Below are positions 7,175-16,147 of a stretch of DNA of 64,000 nt, piece by piece; positions within the stretch are counted from its first letter, which is position 1; every line of letters starts with the position of its first letter. This stretch comes from Myxococcus fulvus (lineage in GTDB: Bacteria; Myxococcota; Myxococcia; Myxococcales; Myxococcaceae), in the NCBI RefSeq assembly GCF_900111765.1, contig NZ_FOIB01000009.1, positions 248,001 to 312,000 of the forward strand. The letters run 5' to 3'. Made by a program: the position numbers and the translations under genes. The notes beneath the pieces are model-generated. The model did not search any database and had not been told where the DNA came from. It was given only the letters and a program-made list of their open reading frames with translations.

Positions 7175-9736
7175 CTACAGCCGGGGGTCCACCGGCTCAC
7201 TCTCCAGCGCGAGCACGCCGAAGACACACTCGTGCACGCGTCGCAGCGGCTCCCGGCGCACGAAGCGCTCCAGGGCCTCCAGGCCCAGTGACAGCTCCCG
7301 CATCGCCAGCGAGCGCTTGGTGGACACGCCCCGCTGGCGCAGGCGCGACAGGTGCTCGGGCGCGGTGTACTCGGGGCCGTAGATGATGCGCAGGTAGTCG
7401 GGCCCTCGGCACTTGATGGCCGGCTGGAGGTAGCCCTTCCTGCCCCGCGCCACATAGGCCCGGGGCTTCACCACCATGCCCTCACCACCGCGCGCCGTCA
7501 GCGACTCCCACCACCGCGTCGCCTCCTCCATCTCTCCGGCGTCCGCCAGCGACACCACGCGATAGGGCGTGGCCACCAGCCACCCGGCATCCGCGCGGCA
7601 CACCTTCGCCAGGGACTCCATGTGCCACACGTGGTCCTTGTCCGTGTGCACGGCGCCCTCCGTCGCCAGCAGGTGGAACGGCGCGAGCCGCACGTCCTCC
7701 AGCGAGTCCACCGGCCAGCAGTAGCGCCGGTAGGCCGCGACGTAGCGCCCCACGCTGTCCGCCTTGCTCTCGAACCGGCTCACGAGCCCCGACATGTCCA
7801 GCCCTCGCGCCGCCGCCTGGGCCACCACGTCCCGGGCCGCGCCCACCGAGGCCAGCGCCGCCGCGCCCACCGCCGCGTACTGCTCACGCACCAGCTCCCG
7901 CGCCTTCAGTGACCACGGCATCAGCTCGCAGTCCAGGCAGGCCCAGTCCGTCTGGTGCTCCCCCCAGAACCCGGAGGCGTCGAAGGCCGCGCCCAGCCGC
8001 GCCAGGAACACCGCCTCCAGCGCCTCGTCGTGGAAGAACCGCCGCCCGGTCCGCGTGTAGCACGCGCCCCGCTCGTCCCCTTCGAGCCCGAAGCGCCGCC
8101 GCGCCACGTCCGCGTCGCGGCACAGCACGACGACGGCGCGCGAGCCCATGTGCTTCTCCTCGCACACCACCTCCTGCACGCCCTCGCGCTGGTAGTAGGC
8201 GAACGCCTCCTCCGGGTGCTCCAGGAGCCCGGGGCGCGCGCTCGTCTCCGATGGAGACATCGTGGGCGGCAGGTAGATGAGCCACTTGGGGTGCACCGCG
8301 AAGCGGCTCATCACCTCCAGTGCCGCCGCCGCGTTCTCCTCGCGAATCGAGATGTTGCGCATCAGCTCCGTGGACACGATGCGCTTGCCCAGCACGTCCG
8401 CCACGTCGAGCACGTCGTCGTTCTGCTGCTGCGCCGTCAGCGCGGCGGGAGCACCTCCGATGCCCGGTGGCCTGCGCGCCTCGCAGTACACGCGCGCCGC
8501 CTGCACGGAGCTCAGCTCCCGCTCTGGATAGCGCAGCGCCGTCAGCTTCCCGCCGTAGACGCAGCCCGTGTCCACGCAGAGCGTGTTGTTGAGCCACTCG
8601 GCCTCCGGCACGGGCGTGTGGCCGTAGACCACCATCGCCTTGCCCCGGTACTCCGAGGCCCAGTCGTGGCGGACGGGCAGCCCGTACTCGTCCGTCTCCC
8701 CCGTCGTCTCGCCGTAGAGCGCGAAGTCGCGCACCTTGCCCGAGCCGCGTCCCTGCATGGACTCCTTGAGCCCCGCGTGGGCGACGACGAGCCTTCCACC
8801 GTCCAGCACGTAGTGGGACACCAGCCCGTCGATGAACTTCACCACCTGGGCCCGGAACTCCGGTGGCTCGCGCTCGAGCTGCTCCATGGACTCCGCGAGG
8901 CCGTGGGACATCTTGACGTCACCGCCCCGCAGCTTCCGCATCAGCTTGATTTCGTGGTTGCCCGGCACGCACAGCGCCGTGCCCGCCTCCACCATCCCCA
9001 TCACCAGCCGGAGCACCCCGGCGACTCCCGGCCCCCGGTCCACCAGGTCGCCCAGGAACACCACCTTGCGGCCCTCGGGCGGACGCACGTCGAAGCCCAG
9101 GGTGCCCTCCGTCCGCGGCGTCACCGCGTACCCCAGCTTCGTCAGCAGCAGCACCAGCTCGTCCAGACACCCGTGGATGTCGCCGATGATGTCGAAGGGC
9201 CCCGTCTCCTGCTTGCGGTTGTTCCACAGCGGCTGCCGCTCGACGACCAGGTCCTCGAGCTGCTCGGGCTTGAGGATGTGGACATGGCGGAAGCCCTCGC
9301 GCTCCAGGCCGCGCAGGGACTGGCGCAGCTGCTGGAGCTGGTGGCGCACCACCCGCAGGCCGAACTGACGGTTGGGGCGCAGCTCGTTGCGCGCGTGGCA
9401 GGTGGCCTCGGGCACGTCCAAGACGATGACCACCGGCAGCACGTGGTACTCGCGCGCCAGGGCCACCAGCGGCTTGCGGGCCTCGGGCTGGGTGTTGGTC
9501 GCGTCGATGACCGTCAGCCGGCCGCGCGCCAGTCGCTTCGCCGCGATGAAGCGCAGCACCTCGAACGCGTCGCGCGTCGCGTCCTGGTCGTTCTCGTCAT
9601 CGGACACGAAGCCTCGACAGGTGTCGGACGAGAGGACCTCCGTCGGGAGGAAGTGCTTGCGCGCGAAGGTGGACTTGCCGGCACCCGAGGGGCCGACGAG
9701 CAGGACCAGGGACAGCTCGGGAAGGGAGAGCTTCAT
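7175..9736 (-). CDS. pnkp: polynucleotide kinase-phosphatase-ligase (bacterial RNA repair enzyme Pnkp)
   Basis: 853 residues, close to the ~870 of Clostridium thermocellum Pnkp, with the same three-domain order. The N-terminal 5'-kinase has a Walker A motif G-P-S-G-A-G-K-S at residues 15-22. The central metallophosphatase (from about 178) has G-D-I-H-G, G-D-L-V-D-R-G and G-N-H-E motifs. The C-terminal adenylyltransferase has E-K-H-M-G-S-R with the nucleophile Lys at 528 (Lys533 in the clostridial enzyme). The enzyme heals 2',3'-cyclic-P and 5'-OH ends of ribotoxin-cleaved RNA and, together with Hen1, seals them. The ATG at 9736 overlaps the hen1 stop by four bases (ATGA), implying translational coupling. 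All three active sites appear intact. Confidence 0.95.
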   Translation of the reverse strand: MKLSLPELSLVLLVGPSGAGKSTFARKHFLPTEVLSSDTCRGFVSDDENDQDATRDAFEVLRFIAAKRLARGRLTVIDATNTQPEARKPLVALAREYHVLPVVIVLDVPEATCHARNELRPNRQFGLRVVRHQLQQLRQSLRGLEREGFRHVHILKPEQLEDLVVERQPLWNNRKQETGPFDIIGDIHGCLDELVLLLTKLGYAVTPRTEGTLGFDVRPPEGRKVVFLGDLVDRGPGVAGVLRLVMGMVEAGTALCVPGNHEIKLMRKLRGGDVKMSHGLAESMEQLEREPPEFRAQVVKFIDGLVSHYVLDGGRLVVAHAGLKESMQGRGSGKVRDFALYGETTGETDEYGLPVRHDWASEYRGKAMVVYGHTPVPEAEWLNNTLCVDTGCVYGGKLTALRYPERELSSVQAARVYCEARRPPGIGGAPAALTAQQQNDDVLDVADVLGKRIVSTELMRNISIREENAAAALEVMSRFAVHPKWLIYLPPTMSPSETSARPGLLEHPEEAFAYYQREGVQEVVCEEKHMGSRAVVVLCRDADVARRRFGLEGDERGACYTRTGRRFFHDEALEAVFLARLGAAFDASGFWGEHQTDWACLDCELMPWSLKARELVREQYAAVGAAALASVGAARDVVAQAAARGLDMSGLVSRFESKADSVGRYVAAYRRYCWPVDSLEDVRLAPFHLLATEGAVHTDKDHVWHMESLAKVCRADAGWLVATPYRVVSLADAGEMEEATRWWESLTARGGEGMVVKPRAYVARGRKGYLQPAIKCRGPDYLRIIYGPEYTAPEHLSRLRQRGVSTKRSLAMRELSLGLEALERFVRREPLRRVHECVFGVLALESEPVDPRL

Positions 9737-11136
9737 CGTGTGAACACCGCCATCTGGGTCGGCGCGCCGACCTCCGCATCCAGCGTCCCGACGGGGACGA
9801 AGCGCACGCCGTAGCCGAAGCGCTCCGCCTGCCGCCGCGCCCAGGACTCGAACTGCGCCCGCGTCCACTCGAAGCGGTGGTCCTTGTGCCGGAACGCGCC
9901 CGGGGCCAGGCCCTCGAAGCGCACGTTGTATTCCGCGTTGGGTGTCGTCAGCACCACGACTCCCGGACGCGCCCACTCGAACAGCACGCGCTCGAACGCG
10001 GCGAGCCTGTACGGCTCCAGGTGCTCGATGACCTCCACCACCGTCGCGGCGTCATGGCCCGCGAGCCGCGCGTCCCGGTACAGCAGCGAGCCTTGCAGCA
10101 GCTGGATGCGCTGGCGTTGGAGGTCGGGGAGTCGCTCCAGCTTCAGGCGCTCGGCGGCGACCTCCAGCGCCCGGGTGGACACGTCCATGCCGGTGATGCG
10201 CGTGAAGCGCCGCTCCTGGAGCAGCGCCCGCAGGAGCTTGCCCTCGCCGCAGCCCACGTCCACCACCGACGCCGCGCCCTGCTCGACGAGCGCCGTCAGC
10301 ACGGCCTCCCGTCGCTGCTCATCCAGGCTGACCCGGCGCTCCAGCGTGGCCTCGACCTCGTCGCGCGACGTCTCGACGGTCTCCGCCACACCCGTGTCCT
10401 CGCCCTCCAGCAGGCGCGACATCGCCTCGCGCGCCAGGCTGCGCTGGTGGCGCAGGTAGCGCCGCGTGATGACCTCCCGCTCCGGGTGTGACGCGAGCCA
10501 GCCCTCGCCGTGGCGCAGGAGCTTGTCGATCTCATCCTCCGTCACCCAGTAGTGCTTGTCGTCGTCCAGCACCGGCACCAGCACGTACAGGTGGCTGAGC
10601 AGGTCCGACAGCGGCTTGTCCCCCTGGAGCGTCACCGTGAAGTAGCGGCTGGGCCCCCACTGCGGCACCGTCTCGTCGAGCGCGTGCCGGGTGGCCGTGA
10701 CGGTGTAGCCGAGCGGCTCGAAGAGGCGCCTCAGGAAGTCCTCGCCTCCACGACACGGCAGCACGGACAGCCGCGCGGTGAGCGGCAGGGCCTGGGTCGC
10801 CAGCTCGGGCCGCTCGCGGCTGCGGCCGGAGAGCGCCGCGCCGAAGACGCGCGAGAGCGCCACGCTCAGGAACGACGAGGCCACGTAGGGTCGATCATTG
10901 ACGTACTGCCCCAGCGCGCCGCCGTCGCCGGAAGGGCCCTTGCGCTCACGCACCAGCGCCACCGGGTCCACCTCCAACAGGAGCGCGGCCGTGCAGCGCT
11001 GCTCGGTCGCCTCCGGGTAGAAGACGTGCGCCGTGCCGAACGTCACGTCGAACGACTGGGGCTTGTGCGGGCTCTTGTGCAGCAGGTAGCCCAGGTCCGT
11101 CGCGGGGGTATGGGTCGTCGAGAGTGTCAGGAGCAT
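9733..11136 (-). CDS. hen1: Hen1, 3'-terminal RNA ribose 2'-O-methyltransferase
   Basis: 467 residues. The N-terminal ~240 residues match the bacterial Hen1 N domain, which in characterised systems activates the Pnkp ligase. The C-terminal methyltransferase has the SAM motif V-V-D-V-G-C-G-E-G-K at about 288-297. It also has V-E-V-I-E-H-L near 368, the Glu/Glu/His metal-site motif of Hen1, and F-R-H-K-D-H-R-F-E-W near 415. Family role: it methylates the ribose 2'-OH at the 3' end of the broken RNA before sealing, so the repaired RNA resists re-cleavage. The ATG at 11136 directly abuts the stop of the upstream gene (TGA|ATG), and the stop overlaps pnkp, so the three genes form one coupled operon. 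Confidence 0.95.
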   Translation of the reverse strand: MLLTLSTTHTPATDLGYLLHKSPHKPQSFDVTFGTAHVFYPEATEQRCTAALLLEVDPVALVRERKGPSGDGGALGQYVNDRPYVASSFLSVALSRVFGAALSGRSRERPELATQALPLTARLSVLPCRGGEDFLRRLFEPLGYTVTATRHALDETVPQWGPSRYFTVTLQGDKPLSDLLSHLYVLVPVLDDDKHYWVTEDEIDKLLRHGEGWLASHPEREVITRRYLRHQRSLAREAMSRLLEGEDTGVAETVETSRDEVEATLERRVSLDEQRREAVLTALVEQGAASVVDVGCGEGKLLRALLQERRFTRITGMDVSTRALEVAAERLKLERLPDLQRQRIQLLQGSLLYRDARLAGHDAATVVEVIEHLEPYRLAAFERVLFEWARPGVVVLTTPNAEYNVRFEGLAPGAFRHKDHRFEWTRAQFESWARRQAERFGYGVRFVPVGTLDAEVGAPTQMAVFTR

Positions 11137-12150
11137 TCAGTGCCAGACCCGGGCCGAGGCCACGAGGGTGTCGAGGTCGATGCGAAACGCGCGAGTGCCT
11201 TCACCGCCATACAACCAGGGGCCACGCCCGCGCATCCACGTGGGCTGCCAGCGCTCGCCCTCCGGGTCCACGAAGACGAAGGTCCCCGCGGAGGCCAGCG
11301 TCTTCTCGCGGCGACCGTGTAGCACGTACAGCTCGAACTGGGAGCGCGCCGAATACGAGCCGCCGAACAACACGTGCGTGGCGCCCACCGCCATCGCGCT
11401 CGCGCCCGCGACGGGTGTCTTCCAGGTCACCGGCTTCGCGCCGTCGCGCAGCCGCACCAGCGGGAAGTCCGTGTAGAAGTACAGCCAGGTCTCGTCGTCC
11501 GACGCGACGTTGAGCGCGTAGCAGTCGATGATGATGTCCGTGCCGGCGGCGCGCGGGTCGAACTCACTCAAGCGCCGCCCCGTCGCATCGAACTGCACCA
11601 GCCCGCTGCGGCCGATGGGCTCGCTGTCGATGTCACCCCGGCCCCAACCCCGGTTGCCGAGCACACCTTCGTCGAAGTAGCTCACCCACAGCCGACCATC
11701 GCCCGTGGCCTGGATGTCCTGGATGCCATCACCGAGCGTCAGCTCGCGCCGGGCCACGCCTTGTCGCGAGTAGACGACGGCGTTGCGGGCGTGGGCGTCC
11801 TTGTCCACGTAGGCGCACCGGGCACCCGCCAGCAGCAGGTCTCCATCCGGAAGGGGTTGGACGAAGTGGAAGTTGAGGCGCTCGGGAGGAAGGAGGATGG
11901 ACTCGGGCTCGGCGTCCGGGGACGGATAGCGCAGGACCTCGTAGGACTGCGGAGCGTCCGCGTGGGACTTGGCGAACGAGGCGCCTCCCGGCGTGAAGGA
12001 CATGCGGTCGTCGCGCTTGCCGTCCAGTGCCACGAGCCACAGGTCGAGGTCGGGCCCAACTCCCTGCGCCACCACCTCTCGGCCCGCCAGGGCCTCCGAG
12101 AAATCGACGAAACACGGCACCTCGAGATGGGTCAACTCGCGTTCTGACAT
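11137..12150 (-). CDS. predicted beta-propeller protein, first gene of the RNA repair operon
   Basis: 337 residues from the ATG at 12150, with AGGAAAAA upstream; a longer in-frame start has a low-complexity extension and is rejected. Repeated blade-like segments are visible: D-L-W-L-V-A-L-D, D-G-D-L-L-L-A-G, D-G-R-L-W-V-S-Y-F, E-T-W-L-Y-F-Y-T, A-T-H-V-L-F-G-G and R-G-P-W-L-Y-G-G. These suggest a six- or seven-bladed propeller. There is no signal peptide, so it is probably cytosolic. No catalytic motif is recognised. The stop codon abuts the hen1 start, so it is co-translated with the RNA repair enzymes. A scaffold, sensor or damage-recognition role is inference only; it might also be an unrelated hitch-hiker. 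Confidence 0.75.
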   Translation of the reverse strand: MSERELTHLEVPCFVDFSEALAGREVVAQGVGPDLDLWLVALDGKRDDRMSFTPGGASFAKSHADAPQSYEVLRYPSPDAEPESILLPPERLNFHFVQPLPDGDLLLAGARCAYVDKDAHARNAVVYSRQGVARRELTLGDGIQDIQATGDGRLWVSYFDEGVLGNRGWGRGDIDSEPIGRSGLVQFDATGRRLSEFDPRAAGTDIIIDCYALNVASDDETWLYFYTDFPLVRLRDGAKPVTWKTPVAGASAMAVGATHVLFGGSYSARSQFELYVLHGRREKTLASAGTFVFVDPEGERWQPTWMRGRGPWLYGGEGTRAFRIDLDTLVASARVWH

Positions 12151-12322
12151 GGCTTTTTCCTGGTCTGGGAACCGGGCTCGGGGGGCCGGTTTCGACGACG
12201 CGGACGCCAGGTCCGGAGGGGACCTGACGCTCCCCAGGGGCGCACACCTCCCTCCATGACAGGCACTCGCGCTACAGTGACAACACCCCCCGCGCGCTTC
12301 GTTCCCAGTTTCGGAGCACTTC

Positions 12323-14641
12323 ATGTTTCCGCATCGCGCCCTCGCGCCGCTGCTCGTTCTCCTCGCATTGGCTGCTTGCTCGTCCGACCCCAAGCCGGGT
12401 CCGGACACCGACCCCATCGATCAGACCGATGCGGGGCACACCACCGACGGAGGCCCGCGCCCGGACGCGGGCCTCGAGCCCGATGGGGGTCCGGTCCCCG
12501 ACTCCGGGACGGACATCGACGCGGGACCCATCCCCGACTCCGGCACGGACATCGACGCGGGTCCCATCCCCGACTCCGGGACGGACATCGACGCGGGCAC
12601 GCTTCCCGACGCTGGCACGCTCCCTGACGCAGGGACGGACACGGACGCAGGCTCGCTCCCCGACGCCGGCACGGACATCGACGCGGGCACGCTTCCCGAC
12701 TCCGGGACGGACATCGACGCCGGCACGCTTCCCGACGCTGGCCATGAACCGCTCGTCGTCACCACCACGTCGCTGCCCCAGGCCCGCCGCGGCAAGCCGT
12801 ACTTCCACTCGCTCGCCGCGTCCGGCGGCATCGGAGAGGTGTCCTGGAGCATCACCCTCGGCGCGCTGCCGGACGGACTCCAGCTCGCCTCTTCGAGTGG
12901 CAACCTCACCGGGACGCCCACCACCGCGGGCGGCTTCGACCTGGTCGCCACCGCGACGGACGAAGGGGGGCGCACCGCCTCGCGCTCGCTGACGTTGACC
13001 GTCACCGCGCCCACGCCCGCCATCCTCAAGCTGGGCCAGTACAACCTCACCTACTTCGGCTCCGACACCCAGGGCCCTCCCGACGCGCAGCAGGTGGAGA
13101 AGGCACGCGACGTGATGCTCGAGGTGGGCGCCAACGTGTGGGCCCTGGTCGAGATGGTCGACGTCAATGACTTCCAGTCCCTCAAGAGCCAGCTCCCAGG
13201 CTTCCGCGGCTTCCTCGCCAACGACCCCAACTACGTGACGGGCAGCACCTCGCCGTACGGCGCCTCCTCGCAGAAGCCAGGCATCCTCTACGACAGCTCC
13301 CTCACCTTCCAGCGCGCGGAGCTGCTGCGCCTGGGAGACCTGAACGACTTCGCCAACCGCCCGCCCCTGCGCGTGGACTTCCTCACCGAAATCCAGGGCA
13401 CCCTGACGCCGCTCACCGTCATCGTCGTGCACATGCGCGCGGAGAGCGCCGACCCCACCGGGCCTCGCGCCTCCCGTGAGCGCGCGAGCGCCGCGCTCAA
13501 GGCGTACCTGGACCAGAACCTCGCTGGCCAGCACGTGTTCGTGGTGGGCGACTGGAACGACGACGTGGACGAGTCCATCACCCTGGACCCGACCACCCAG
13601 GTGCCCCTGCCCACGCCGTACCAGAACTTCGTCGCCGACCCGGAGCACTACACCTTCATCACCCGCGAGCTGTCGCTCGACGGCGAAGCCACCTCCATCG
13701 GCTTCGAGAACGTCGTCGACCACACCCTGGCCAGCGGCCCGCTCGCCGCCCGCCATGTCCCCGGCTCCACCGAGGTCATCCACGCCGACGAGTGGGTGCC
13801 CGACTACCTGGAGACGCTCAGCGACCACCGCCCCGTCGTCAGCAGCTACGCGCTCAGCTCGGTGACCGAGCCCTTCATCCGCATCGAGGAGCCCGTGGGC
13901 GGCGCGAACCCGCACCCGCCCGGCAGCCCGCTCGAGGTGCTCTGGCACGCCTGGGGCGTCGACAACGTGCACCTGGACGTGTCCATGGACGGCGGCGCGA
14001 CCTGGGCCCGCGCGGAGGTCTTCCTCTCCGCGGCCGTGGGGAGGACCACCTGGACGCTCCCCTCCACCGCGACGAGCAACATCCGGGTGCGCCTGGTGGA
14101 CACGTCGGACGCGAGCCTGTTCGACGTGAACGACGCGCCCATCGTCGTCGCCGAGCCCTCGGGCCGCGTCATCATCAACGAGGTGCTCGCCAACGAGCCG
14201 CTCGTCAACAACACCAACAACGTCGCCTACGAGTTCGTGGAGCTGGTCAACGTCGGCGGCACCCCGGTGGACCTCTCCGGCTGGAGCCTCTCCGACGCGG
14301 CGCTCTCCCGGCACGTGTTCCCCGCGGGCACGACGCTGGCGGCGGGCAAGGCGCTGGTCGTGTTCGGCGGCGCCGCGGGCATCCCTCCGGGACGGACGAA
14401 CGCCGTGGTGGCCAGCACCGGAGCCCTGGGCCTGTCCAACAGCAATGACACCGTCTCCGTGCGCCGGCAGGACGCCACGCTCGTGGACCAGTACGCGTAC
14501 ACCTCCACCGTGGACAACGTCTCCGACAACCGCTCGCCGGACGCGGACCCGAACGTCACCACGTTCAAGCTGCACAACGTCGTGTCCCCCACGGGCCTCA
14601 CCTCGTCGCCGGGCCTGCGCGCGGACGGCACCGCCTTCTGA
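12323..14641 (+). CDS. lipoprotein with endonuclease/exonuclease/phosphatase domain and lamin-tail domain
   Basis: 772 residues. A lipoprotein signal ends at A-L-A-A-C (Cys19). Residues 56-140 are a repetitive Asp/Gly/Pro linker. An Ig-like putative-binding domain follows (about 143-232, with G-A-L-P-D-G-L and G-T-P-T-T-A-G signatures). The EEP catalytic domain is at about 235-515: Q-Y-N-L near its start, a Glu in A-L-V-E-M, G-D-W-N-D-D and a terminal S-D-H-R-P motif. A further beta-sandwich module and a lamin-tail domain (about 615-735, I-I-N-E-V-L-A-N-E and D-L-S-G-W-S-L-S-D) complete it. It resembles large secreted or surface nucleases, perhaps degrading extracellular DNA; phosphodiesterase activity on other substrates is possible. 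A hairpin terminator follows. Confidence 0.85.
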   Translation: MFPHRALAPLLVLLALAACSSDPKPGPDTDPIDQTDAGHTTDGGPRPDAGLEPDGGPVPDSGTDIDAGPIPDSGTDIDAGPIPDSGTDIDAGTLPDAGTLPDAGTDTDAGSLPDAGTDIDAGTLPDSGTDIDAGTLPDAGHEPLVVTTTSLPQARRGKPYFHSLAASGGIGEVSWSITLGALPDGLQLASSSGNLTGTPTTAGGFDLVATATDEGGRTASRSLTLTVTAPTPAILKLGQYNLTYFGSDTQGPPDAQQVEKARDVMLEVGANVWALVEMVDVNDFQSLKSQLPGFRGFLANDPNYVTGSTSPYGASSQKPGILYDSSLTFQRAELLRLGDLNDFANRPPLRVDFLTEIQGTLTPLTVIVVHMRAESADPTGPRASRERASAALKAYLDQNLAGQHVFVVGDWNDDVDESITLDPTTQVPLPTPYQNFVADPEHYTFITRELSLDGEATSIGFENVVDHTLASGPLAARHVPGSTEVIHADEWVPDYLETLSDHRPVVSSYALSSVTEPFIRIEEPVGGANPHPPGSPLEVLWHAWGVDNVHLDVSMDGGATWARAEVFLSAAVGRTTWTLPSTATSNIRVRLVDTSDASLFDVNDAPIVVAEPSGRVIINEVLANEPLVNNTNNVAYEFVELVNVGGTPVDLSGWSLSDAALSRHVFPAGTTLAAGKALVVFGGAAGIPPGRTNAVVASTGALGLSNSNDTVSVRRQDATLVDQYAYTSTVDNVSDNRSPDADPNVTTFKLHNVVSPTGLTSSPGLRADGTAF
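12488..12742 (+). repeat. 36-base tandem repeat inside the lipoprotein gene
   Basis: The coding repeat has a 12-residue unit of the form G-P-I-P-D-S-G-T-D-I-D-A. There are six full units, one half unit (G-T-L-P-D-A) after the third, and a closing partial unit. Copies differ at several third codon positions, so the array is not freshly expanded. It encodes a flexible acidic stalk between the lipid anchor and the Ig-like domain. Confidence 0.85.
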
Positions 14642-14649
14642 CGCGGTGC

Positions 14650-14680
14650 GAGGGCGCCCGGAAATGACGCGGGCGCCCTC
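14650..14680 (+). terminator. hairpin terminator after the nuclease lipoprotein
   Basis: GAGGGCGCCC (14650-14659) pairs perfectly with GGGCGCCCTC (14671-14680) around an 11-base loop, eight bases after the stop codon. There is no T-run, so termination efficiency is uncertain. Confidence 0.6.
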
Positions 14681-14726
14681 ATCCCAGCGCTACACGACCA
14701 CGGCACGGAGGAGTAGGAAGCGGTGC

Positions 14727-16010
14727 ATGCGCACCCTGCTCTCCTCTTCCGTGCTGCTGTCGCTGCTGCTGACTCCGATGCTCGGCGCCGCCCAGGCCGA
14801 GCGCCCCAGGCCTCGCGCCAGGGATCTGGGCATCACCTTCGGCGGGCAGTCGGGCCCCCACAACGCCATCACCGACGTGCCGGGCGTGGAGGTGGGCCAC
14901 ACCACGCTCATCTCCGGCCAGGGCCGCATCGAAGCGGGCAAGGGCCCCGTGCGCACCGGCGTCACCGCCGTGCTGCCCCGAGGCAAGGCCCACGTGGGCG
15001 AGCCCGTCTTCGCCTCCACCTACGCCCTCAACGGCAACGGCGAGATGACCGGCACGCACTGGATTCAGGAGTCCGGTGAGCTCAACGGCCCGGTGATGAT
15101 CACCAACACCAACGACATCAGCGCCGTGCGCGAGGCCGTCATCACCTGGGCGATGAAGAAGGACCTCGCGTGGGATCTGGGCCTGCCCGTCGTCGCGGAG
15201 ACGTGGGACGGCATGCTCCACGACGTGTATGGCTTCCACGTCAAGCCCGAGCACGCGCACCAGGCGCTCGAAACGGCGCGCACCGGCCCCGTCCCGGAGG
15301 GCTCCGTGGGCGGCGGCACGGGCATGGTGTGCCACAACTTCAAGGGCGGCATCGGCACCGCCTCGCGCAAGCTGCCCGAGTCCGCCGGCGGCTACACGCT
15401 CGGGGTGCTGGTGCAATGCAACTACGGCTCGCGACGCCTCTTCTCCGTCGAGGGCGTGCCCGTGGGCGAGGAGCTCCCGGACCAGCGGCCCTGCTACCTC
15501 GGCTCCCAGAAGCCCGGCAGCCCCATGATGCAGGCGGTGCCGTCCTGCGATGTGAAGGGCGCTCCGTCCAAGGCGCCCAATCCGTTCGAGGGCGCGGGCT
15601 CCATCATCGTCGTCGTCGCCACGGACGCGCCGCTCCTGCCCCACCAGCTCAACCGGCTTGCCCGCCGCGTGCCGCTGGGCATCGCCAAGATGGGAGGCCT
15701 GGGTGAGAACTTCTCCGGCGACATCTTCCTCGCCTTCTCCACCCAGCACGTGAAGCCGCCGACGGAGGCGCACGTCGCCAACGTGGCGGTGCTCGGCAAT
15801 GATCGCCTCAATCCCCTCTTCGCGGCCACCGTGCAGGCCACGCAGGAGGCCATCCTCAACTCCATGCTGGCCTCCGACACCATGACCGGGGCGGACAACA
15901 TCCGCGTCTTCGGCCTGCCGCACGACGGCCTGGTCAAGGCGATGAAGAAGTACGGACGGCTCAAGCCCGCCGCGCCCACGCCAGCGCCCCGCAAGACGAC
16001 GAAGCCCTGA
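14727..16010 (+). CDS. P1 family (S58, DmpA-like) aminopeptidase/D-esterase, exported
   Basis: 427 residues. The ATG at 14727 has an AGGAAG ribosome site and begins a signal peptide (about residues 1-23, A-A-Q-A cleavage region). The body matches DmpA/BapA aminopeptidases: D-L-G-I-T-F-G-G, I-T-D-V-P-G-V-E-V-G-H near the N-terminus, N-T-N-D-I in the middle, and G-S-I-I-V-V-V-A-T-D-A-P-L. In that last motif the Gly-Ser bond is the autoproteolytic site, and Ser292 is the predicted nucleophile (Ser250 in DmpA). The family cleaves N-terminal residues, including beta- or D-amino acids, from short peptides. A periplasmic or extracellular location is inferred from the signal peptide. The C-terminal ~15 residues are a Pro/Lys-rich tail. 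Confidence 0.9.
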   Translation: MRTLLSSSVLLSLLLTPMLGAAQAERPRPRARDLGITFGGQSGPHNAITDVPGVEVGHTTLISGQGRIEAGKGPVRTGVTAVLPRGKAHVGEPVFASTYALNGNGEMTGTHWIQESGELNGPVMITNTNDISAVREAVITWAMKKDLAWDLGLPVVAETWDGMLHDVYGFHVKPEHAHQALETARTGPVPEGSVGGGTGMVCHNFKGGIGTASRKLPESAGGYTLGVLVQCNYGSRRLFSVEGVPVGEELPDQRPCYLGSQKPGSPMMQAVPSCDVKGAPSKAPNPFEGAGSIIVVVATDAPLLPHQLNRLARRVPLGIAKMGGLGENFSGDIFLAFSTQHVKPPTEAHVANVAVLGNDRLNPLFAATVQATQEAILNSMLASDTMTGADNIRVFGLPHDGLVKAMKKYGRLKPAAPTPAPRKTTKP

Positions 16011-16147
16011 ACCGGACTCGGGCGGCGGCTCGCATGGACTCCAGGCGACCCCTCGGAGACCCAGCCGCCGTCGCCCTGGCCACAGTCATACTTTGTCATG
16101 CAAGTATCGAGTGACGACATTATCACGTCCGTGATTAAGGAACGGGA

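Noticed and set aside
7168..7187. hairpin CCCTCGGCT-AC-AGCCGGGGG between the cupin and pnkp genes
   Set aside because: The loop is only two bases, one pair is a G-U wobble, and the stem runs into the pnkp stop region, so it is too weak to call a terminator.
12488..12742. possible minisatellite or CRISPR-like array
   Set aside because: The 36-base repeat is in-frame protein-coding with no unique spacers and varies synonymously; it is a polypeptide stalk, not a CRISPR array.
12272..14575. 767-residue antisense frame across the nuclease lipoprotein
   Set aside because: Repetitive R-V-D-V-R type residues mirror the coding tandem repeat; no independent evidence.
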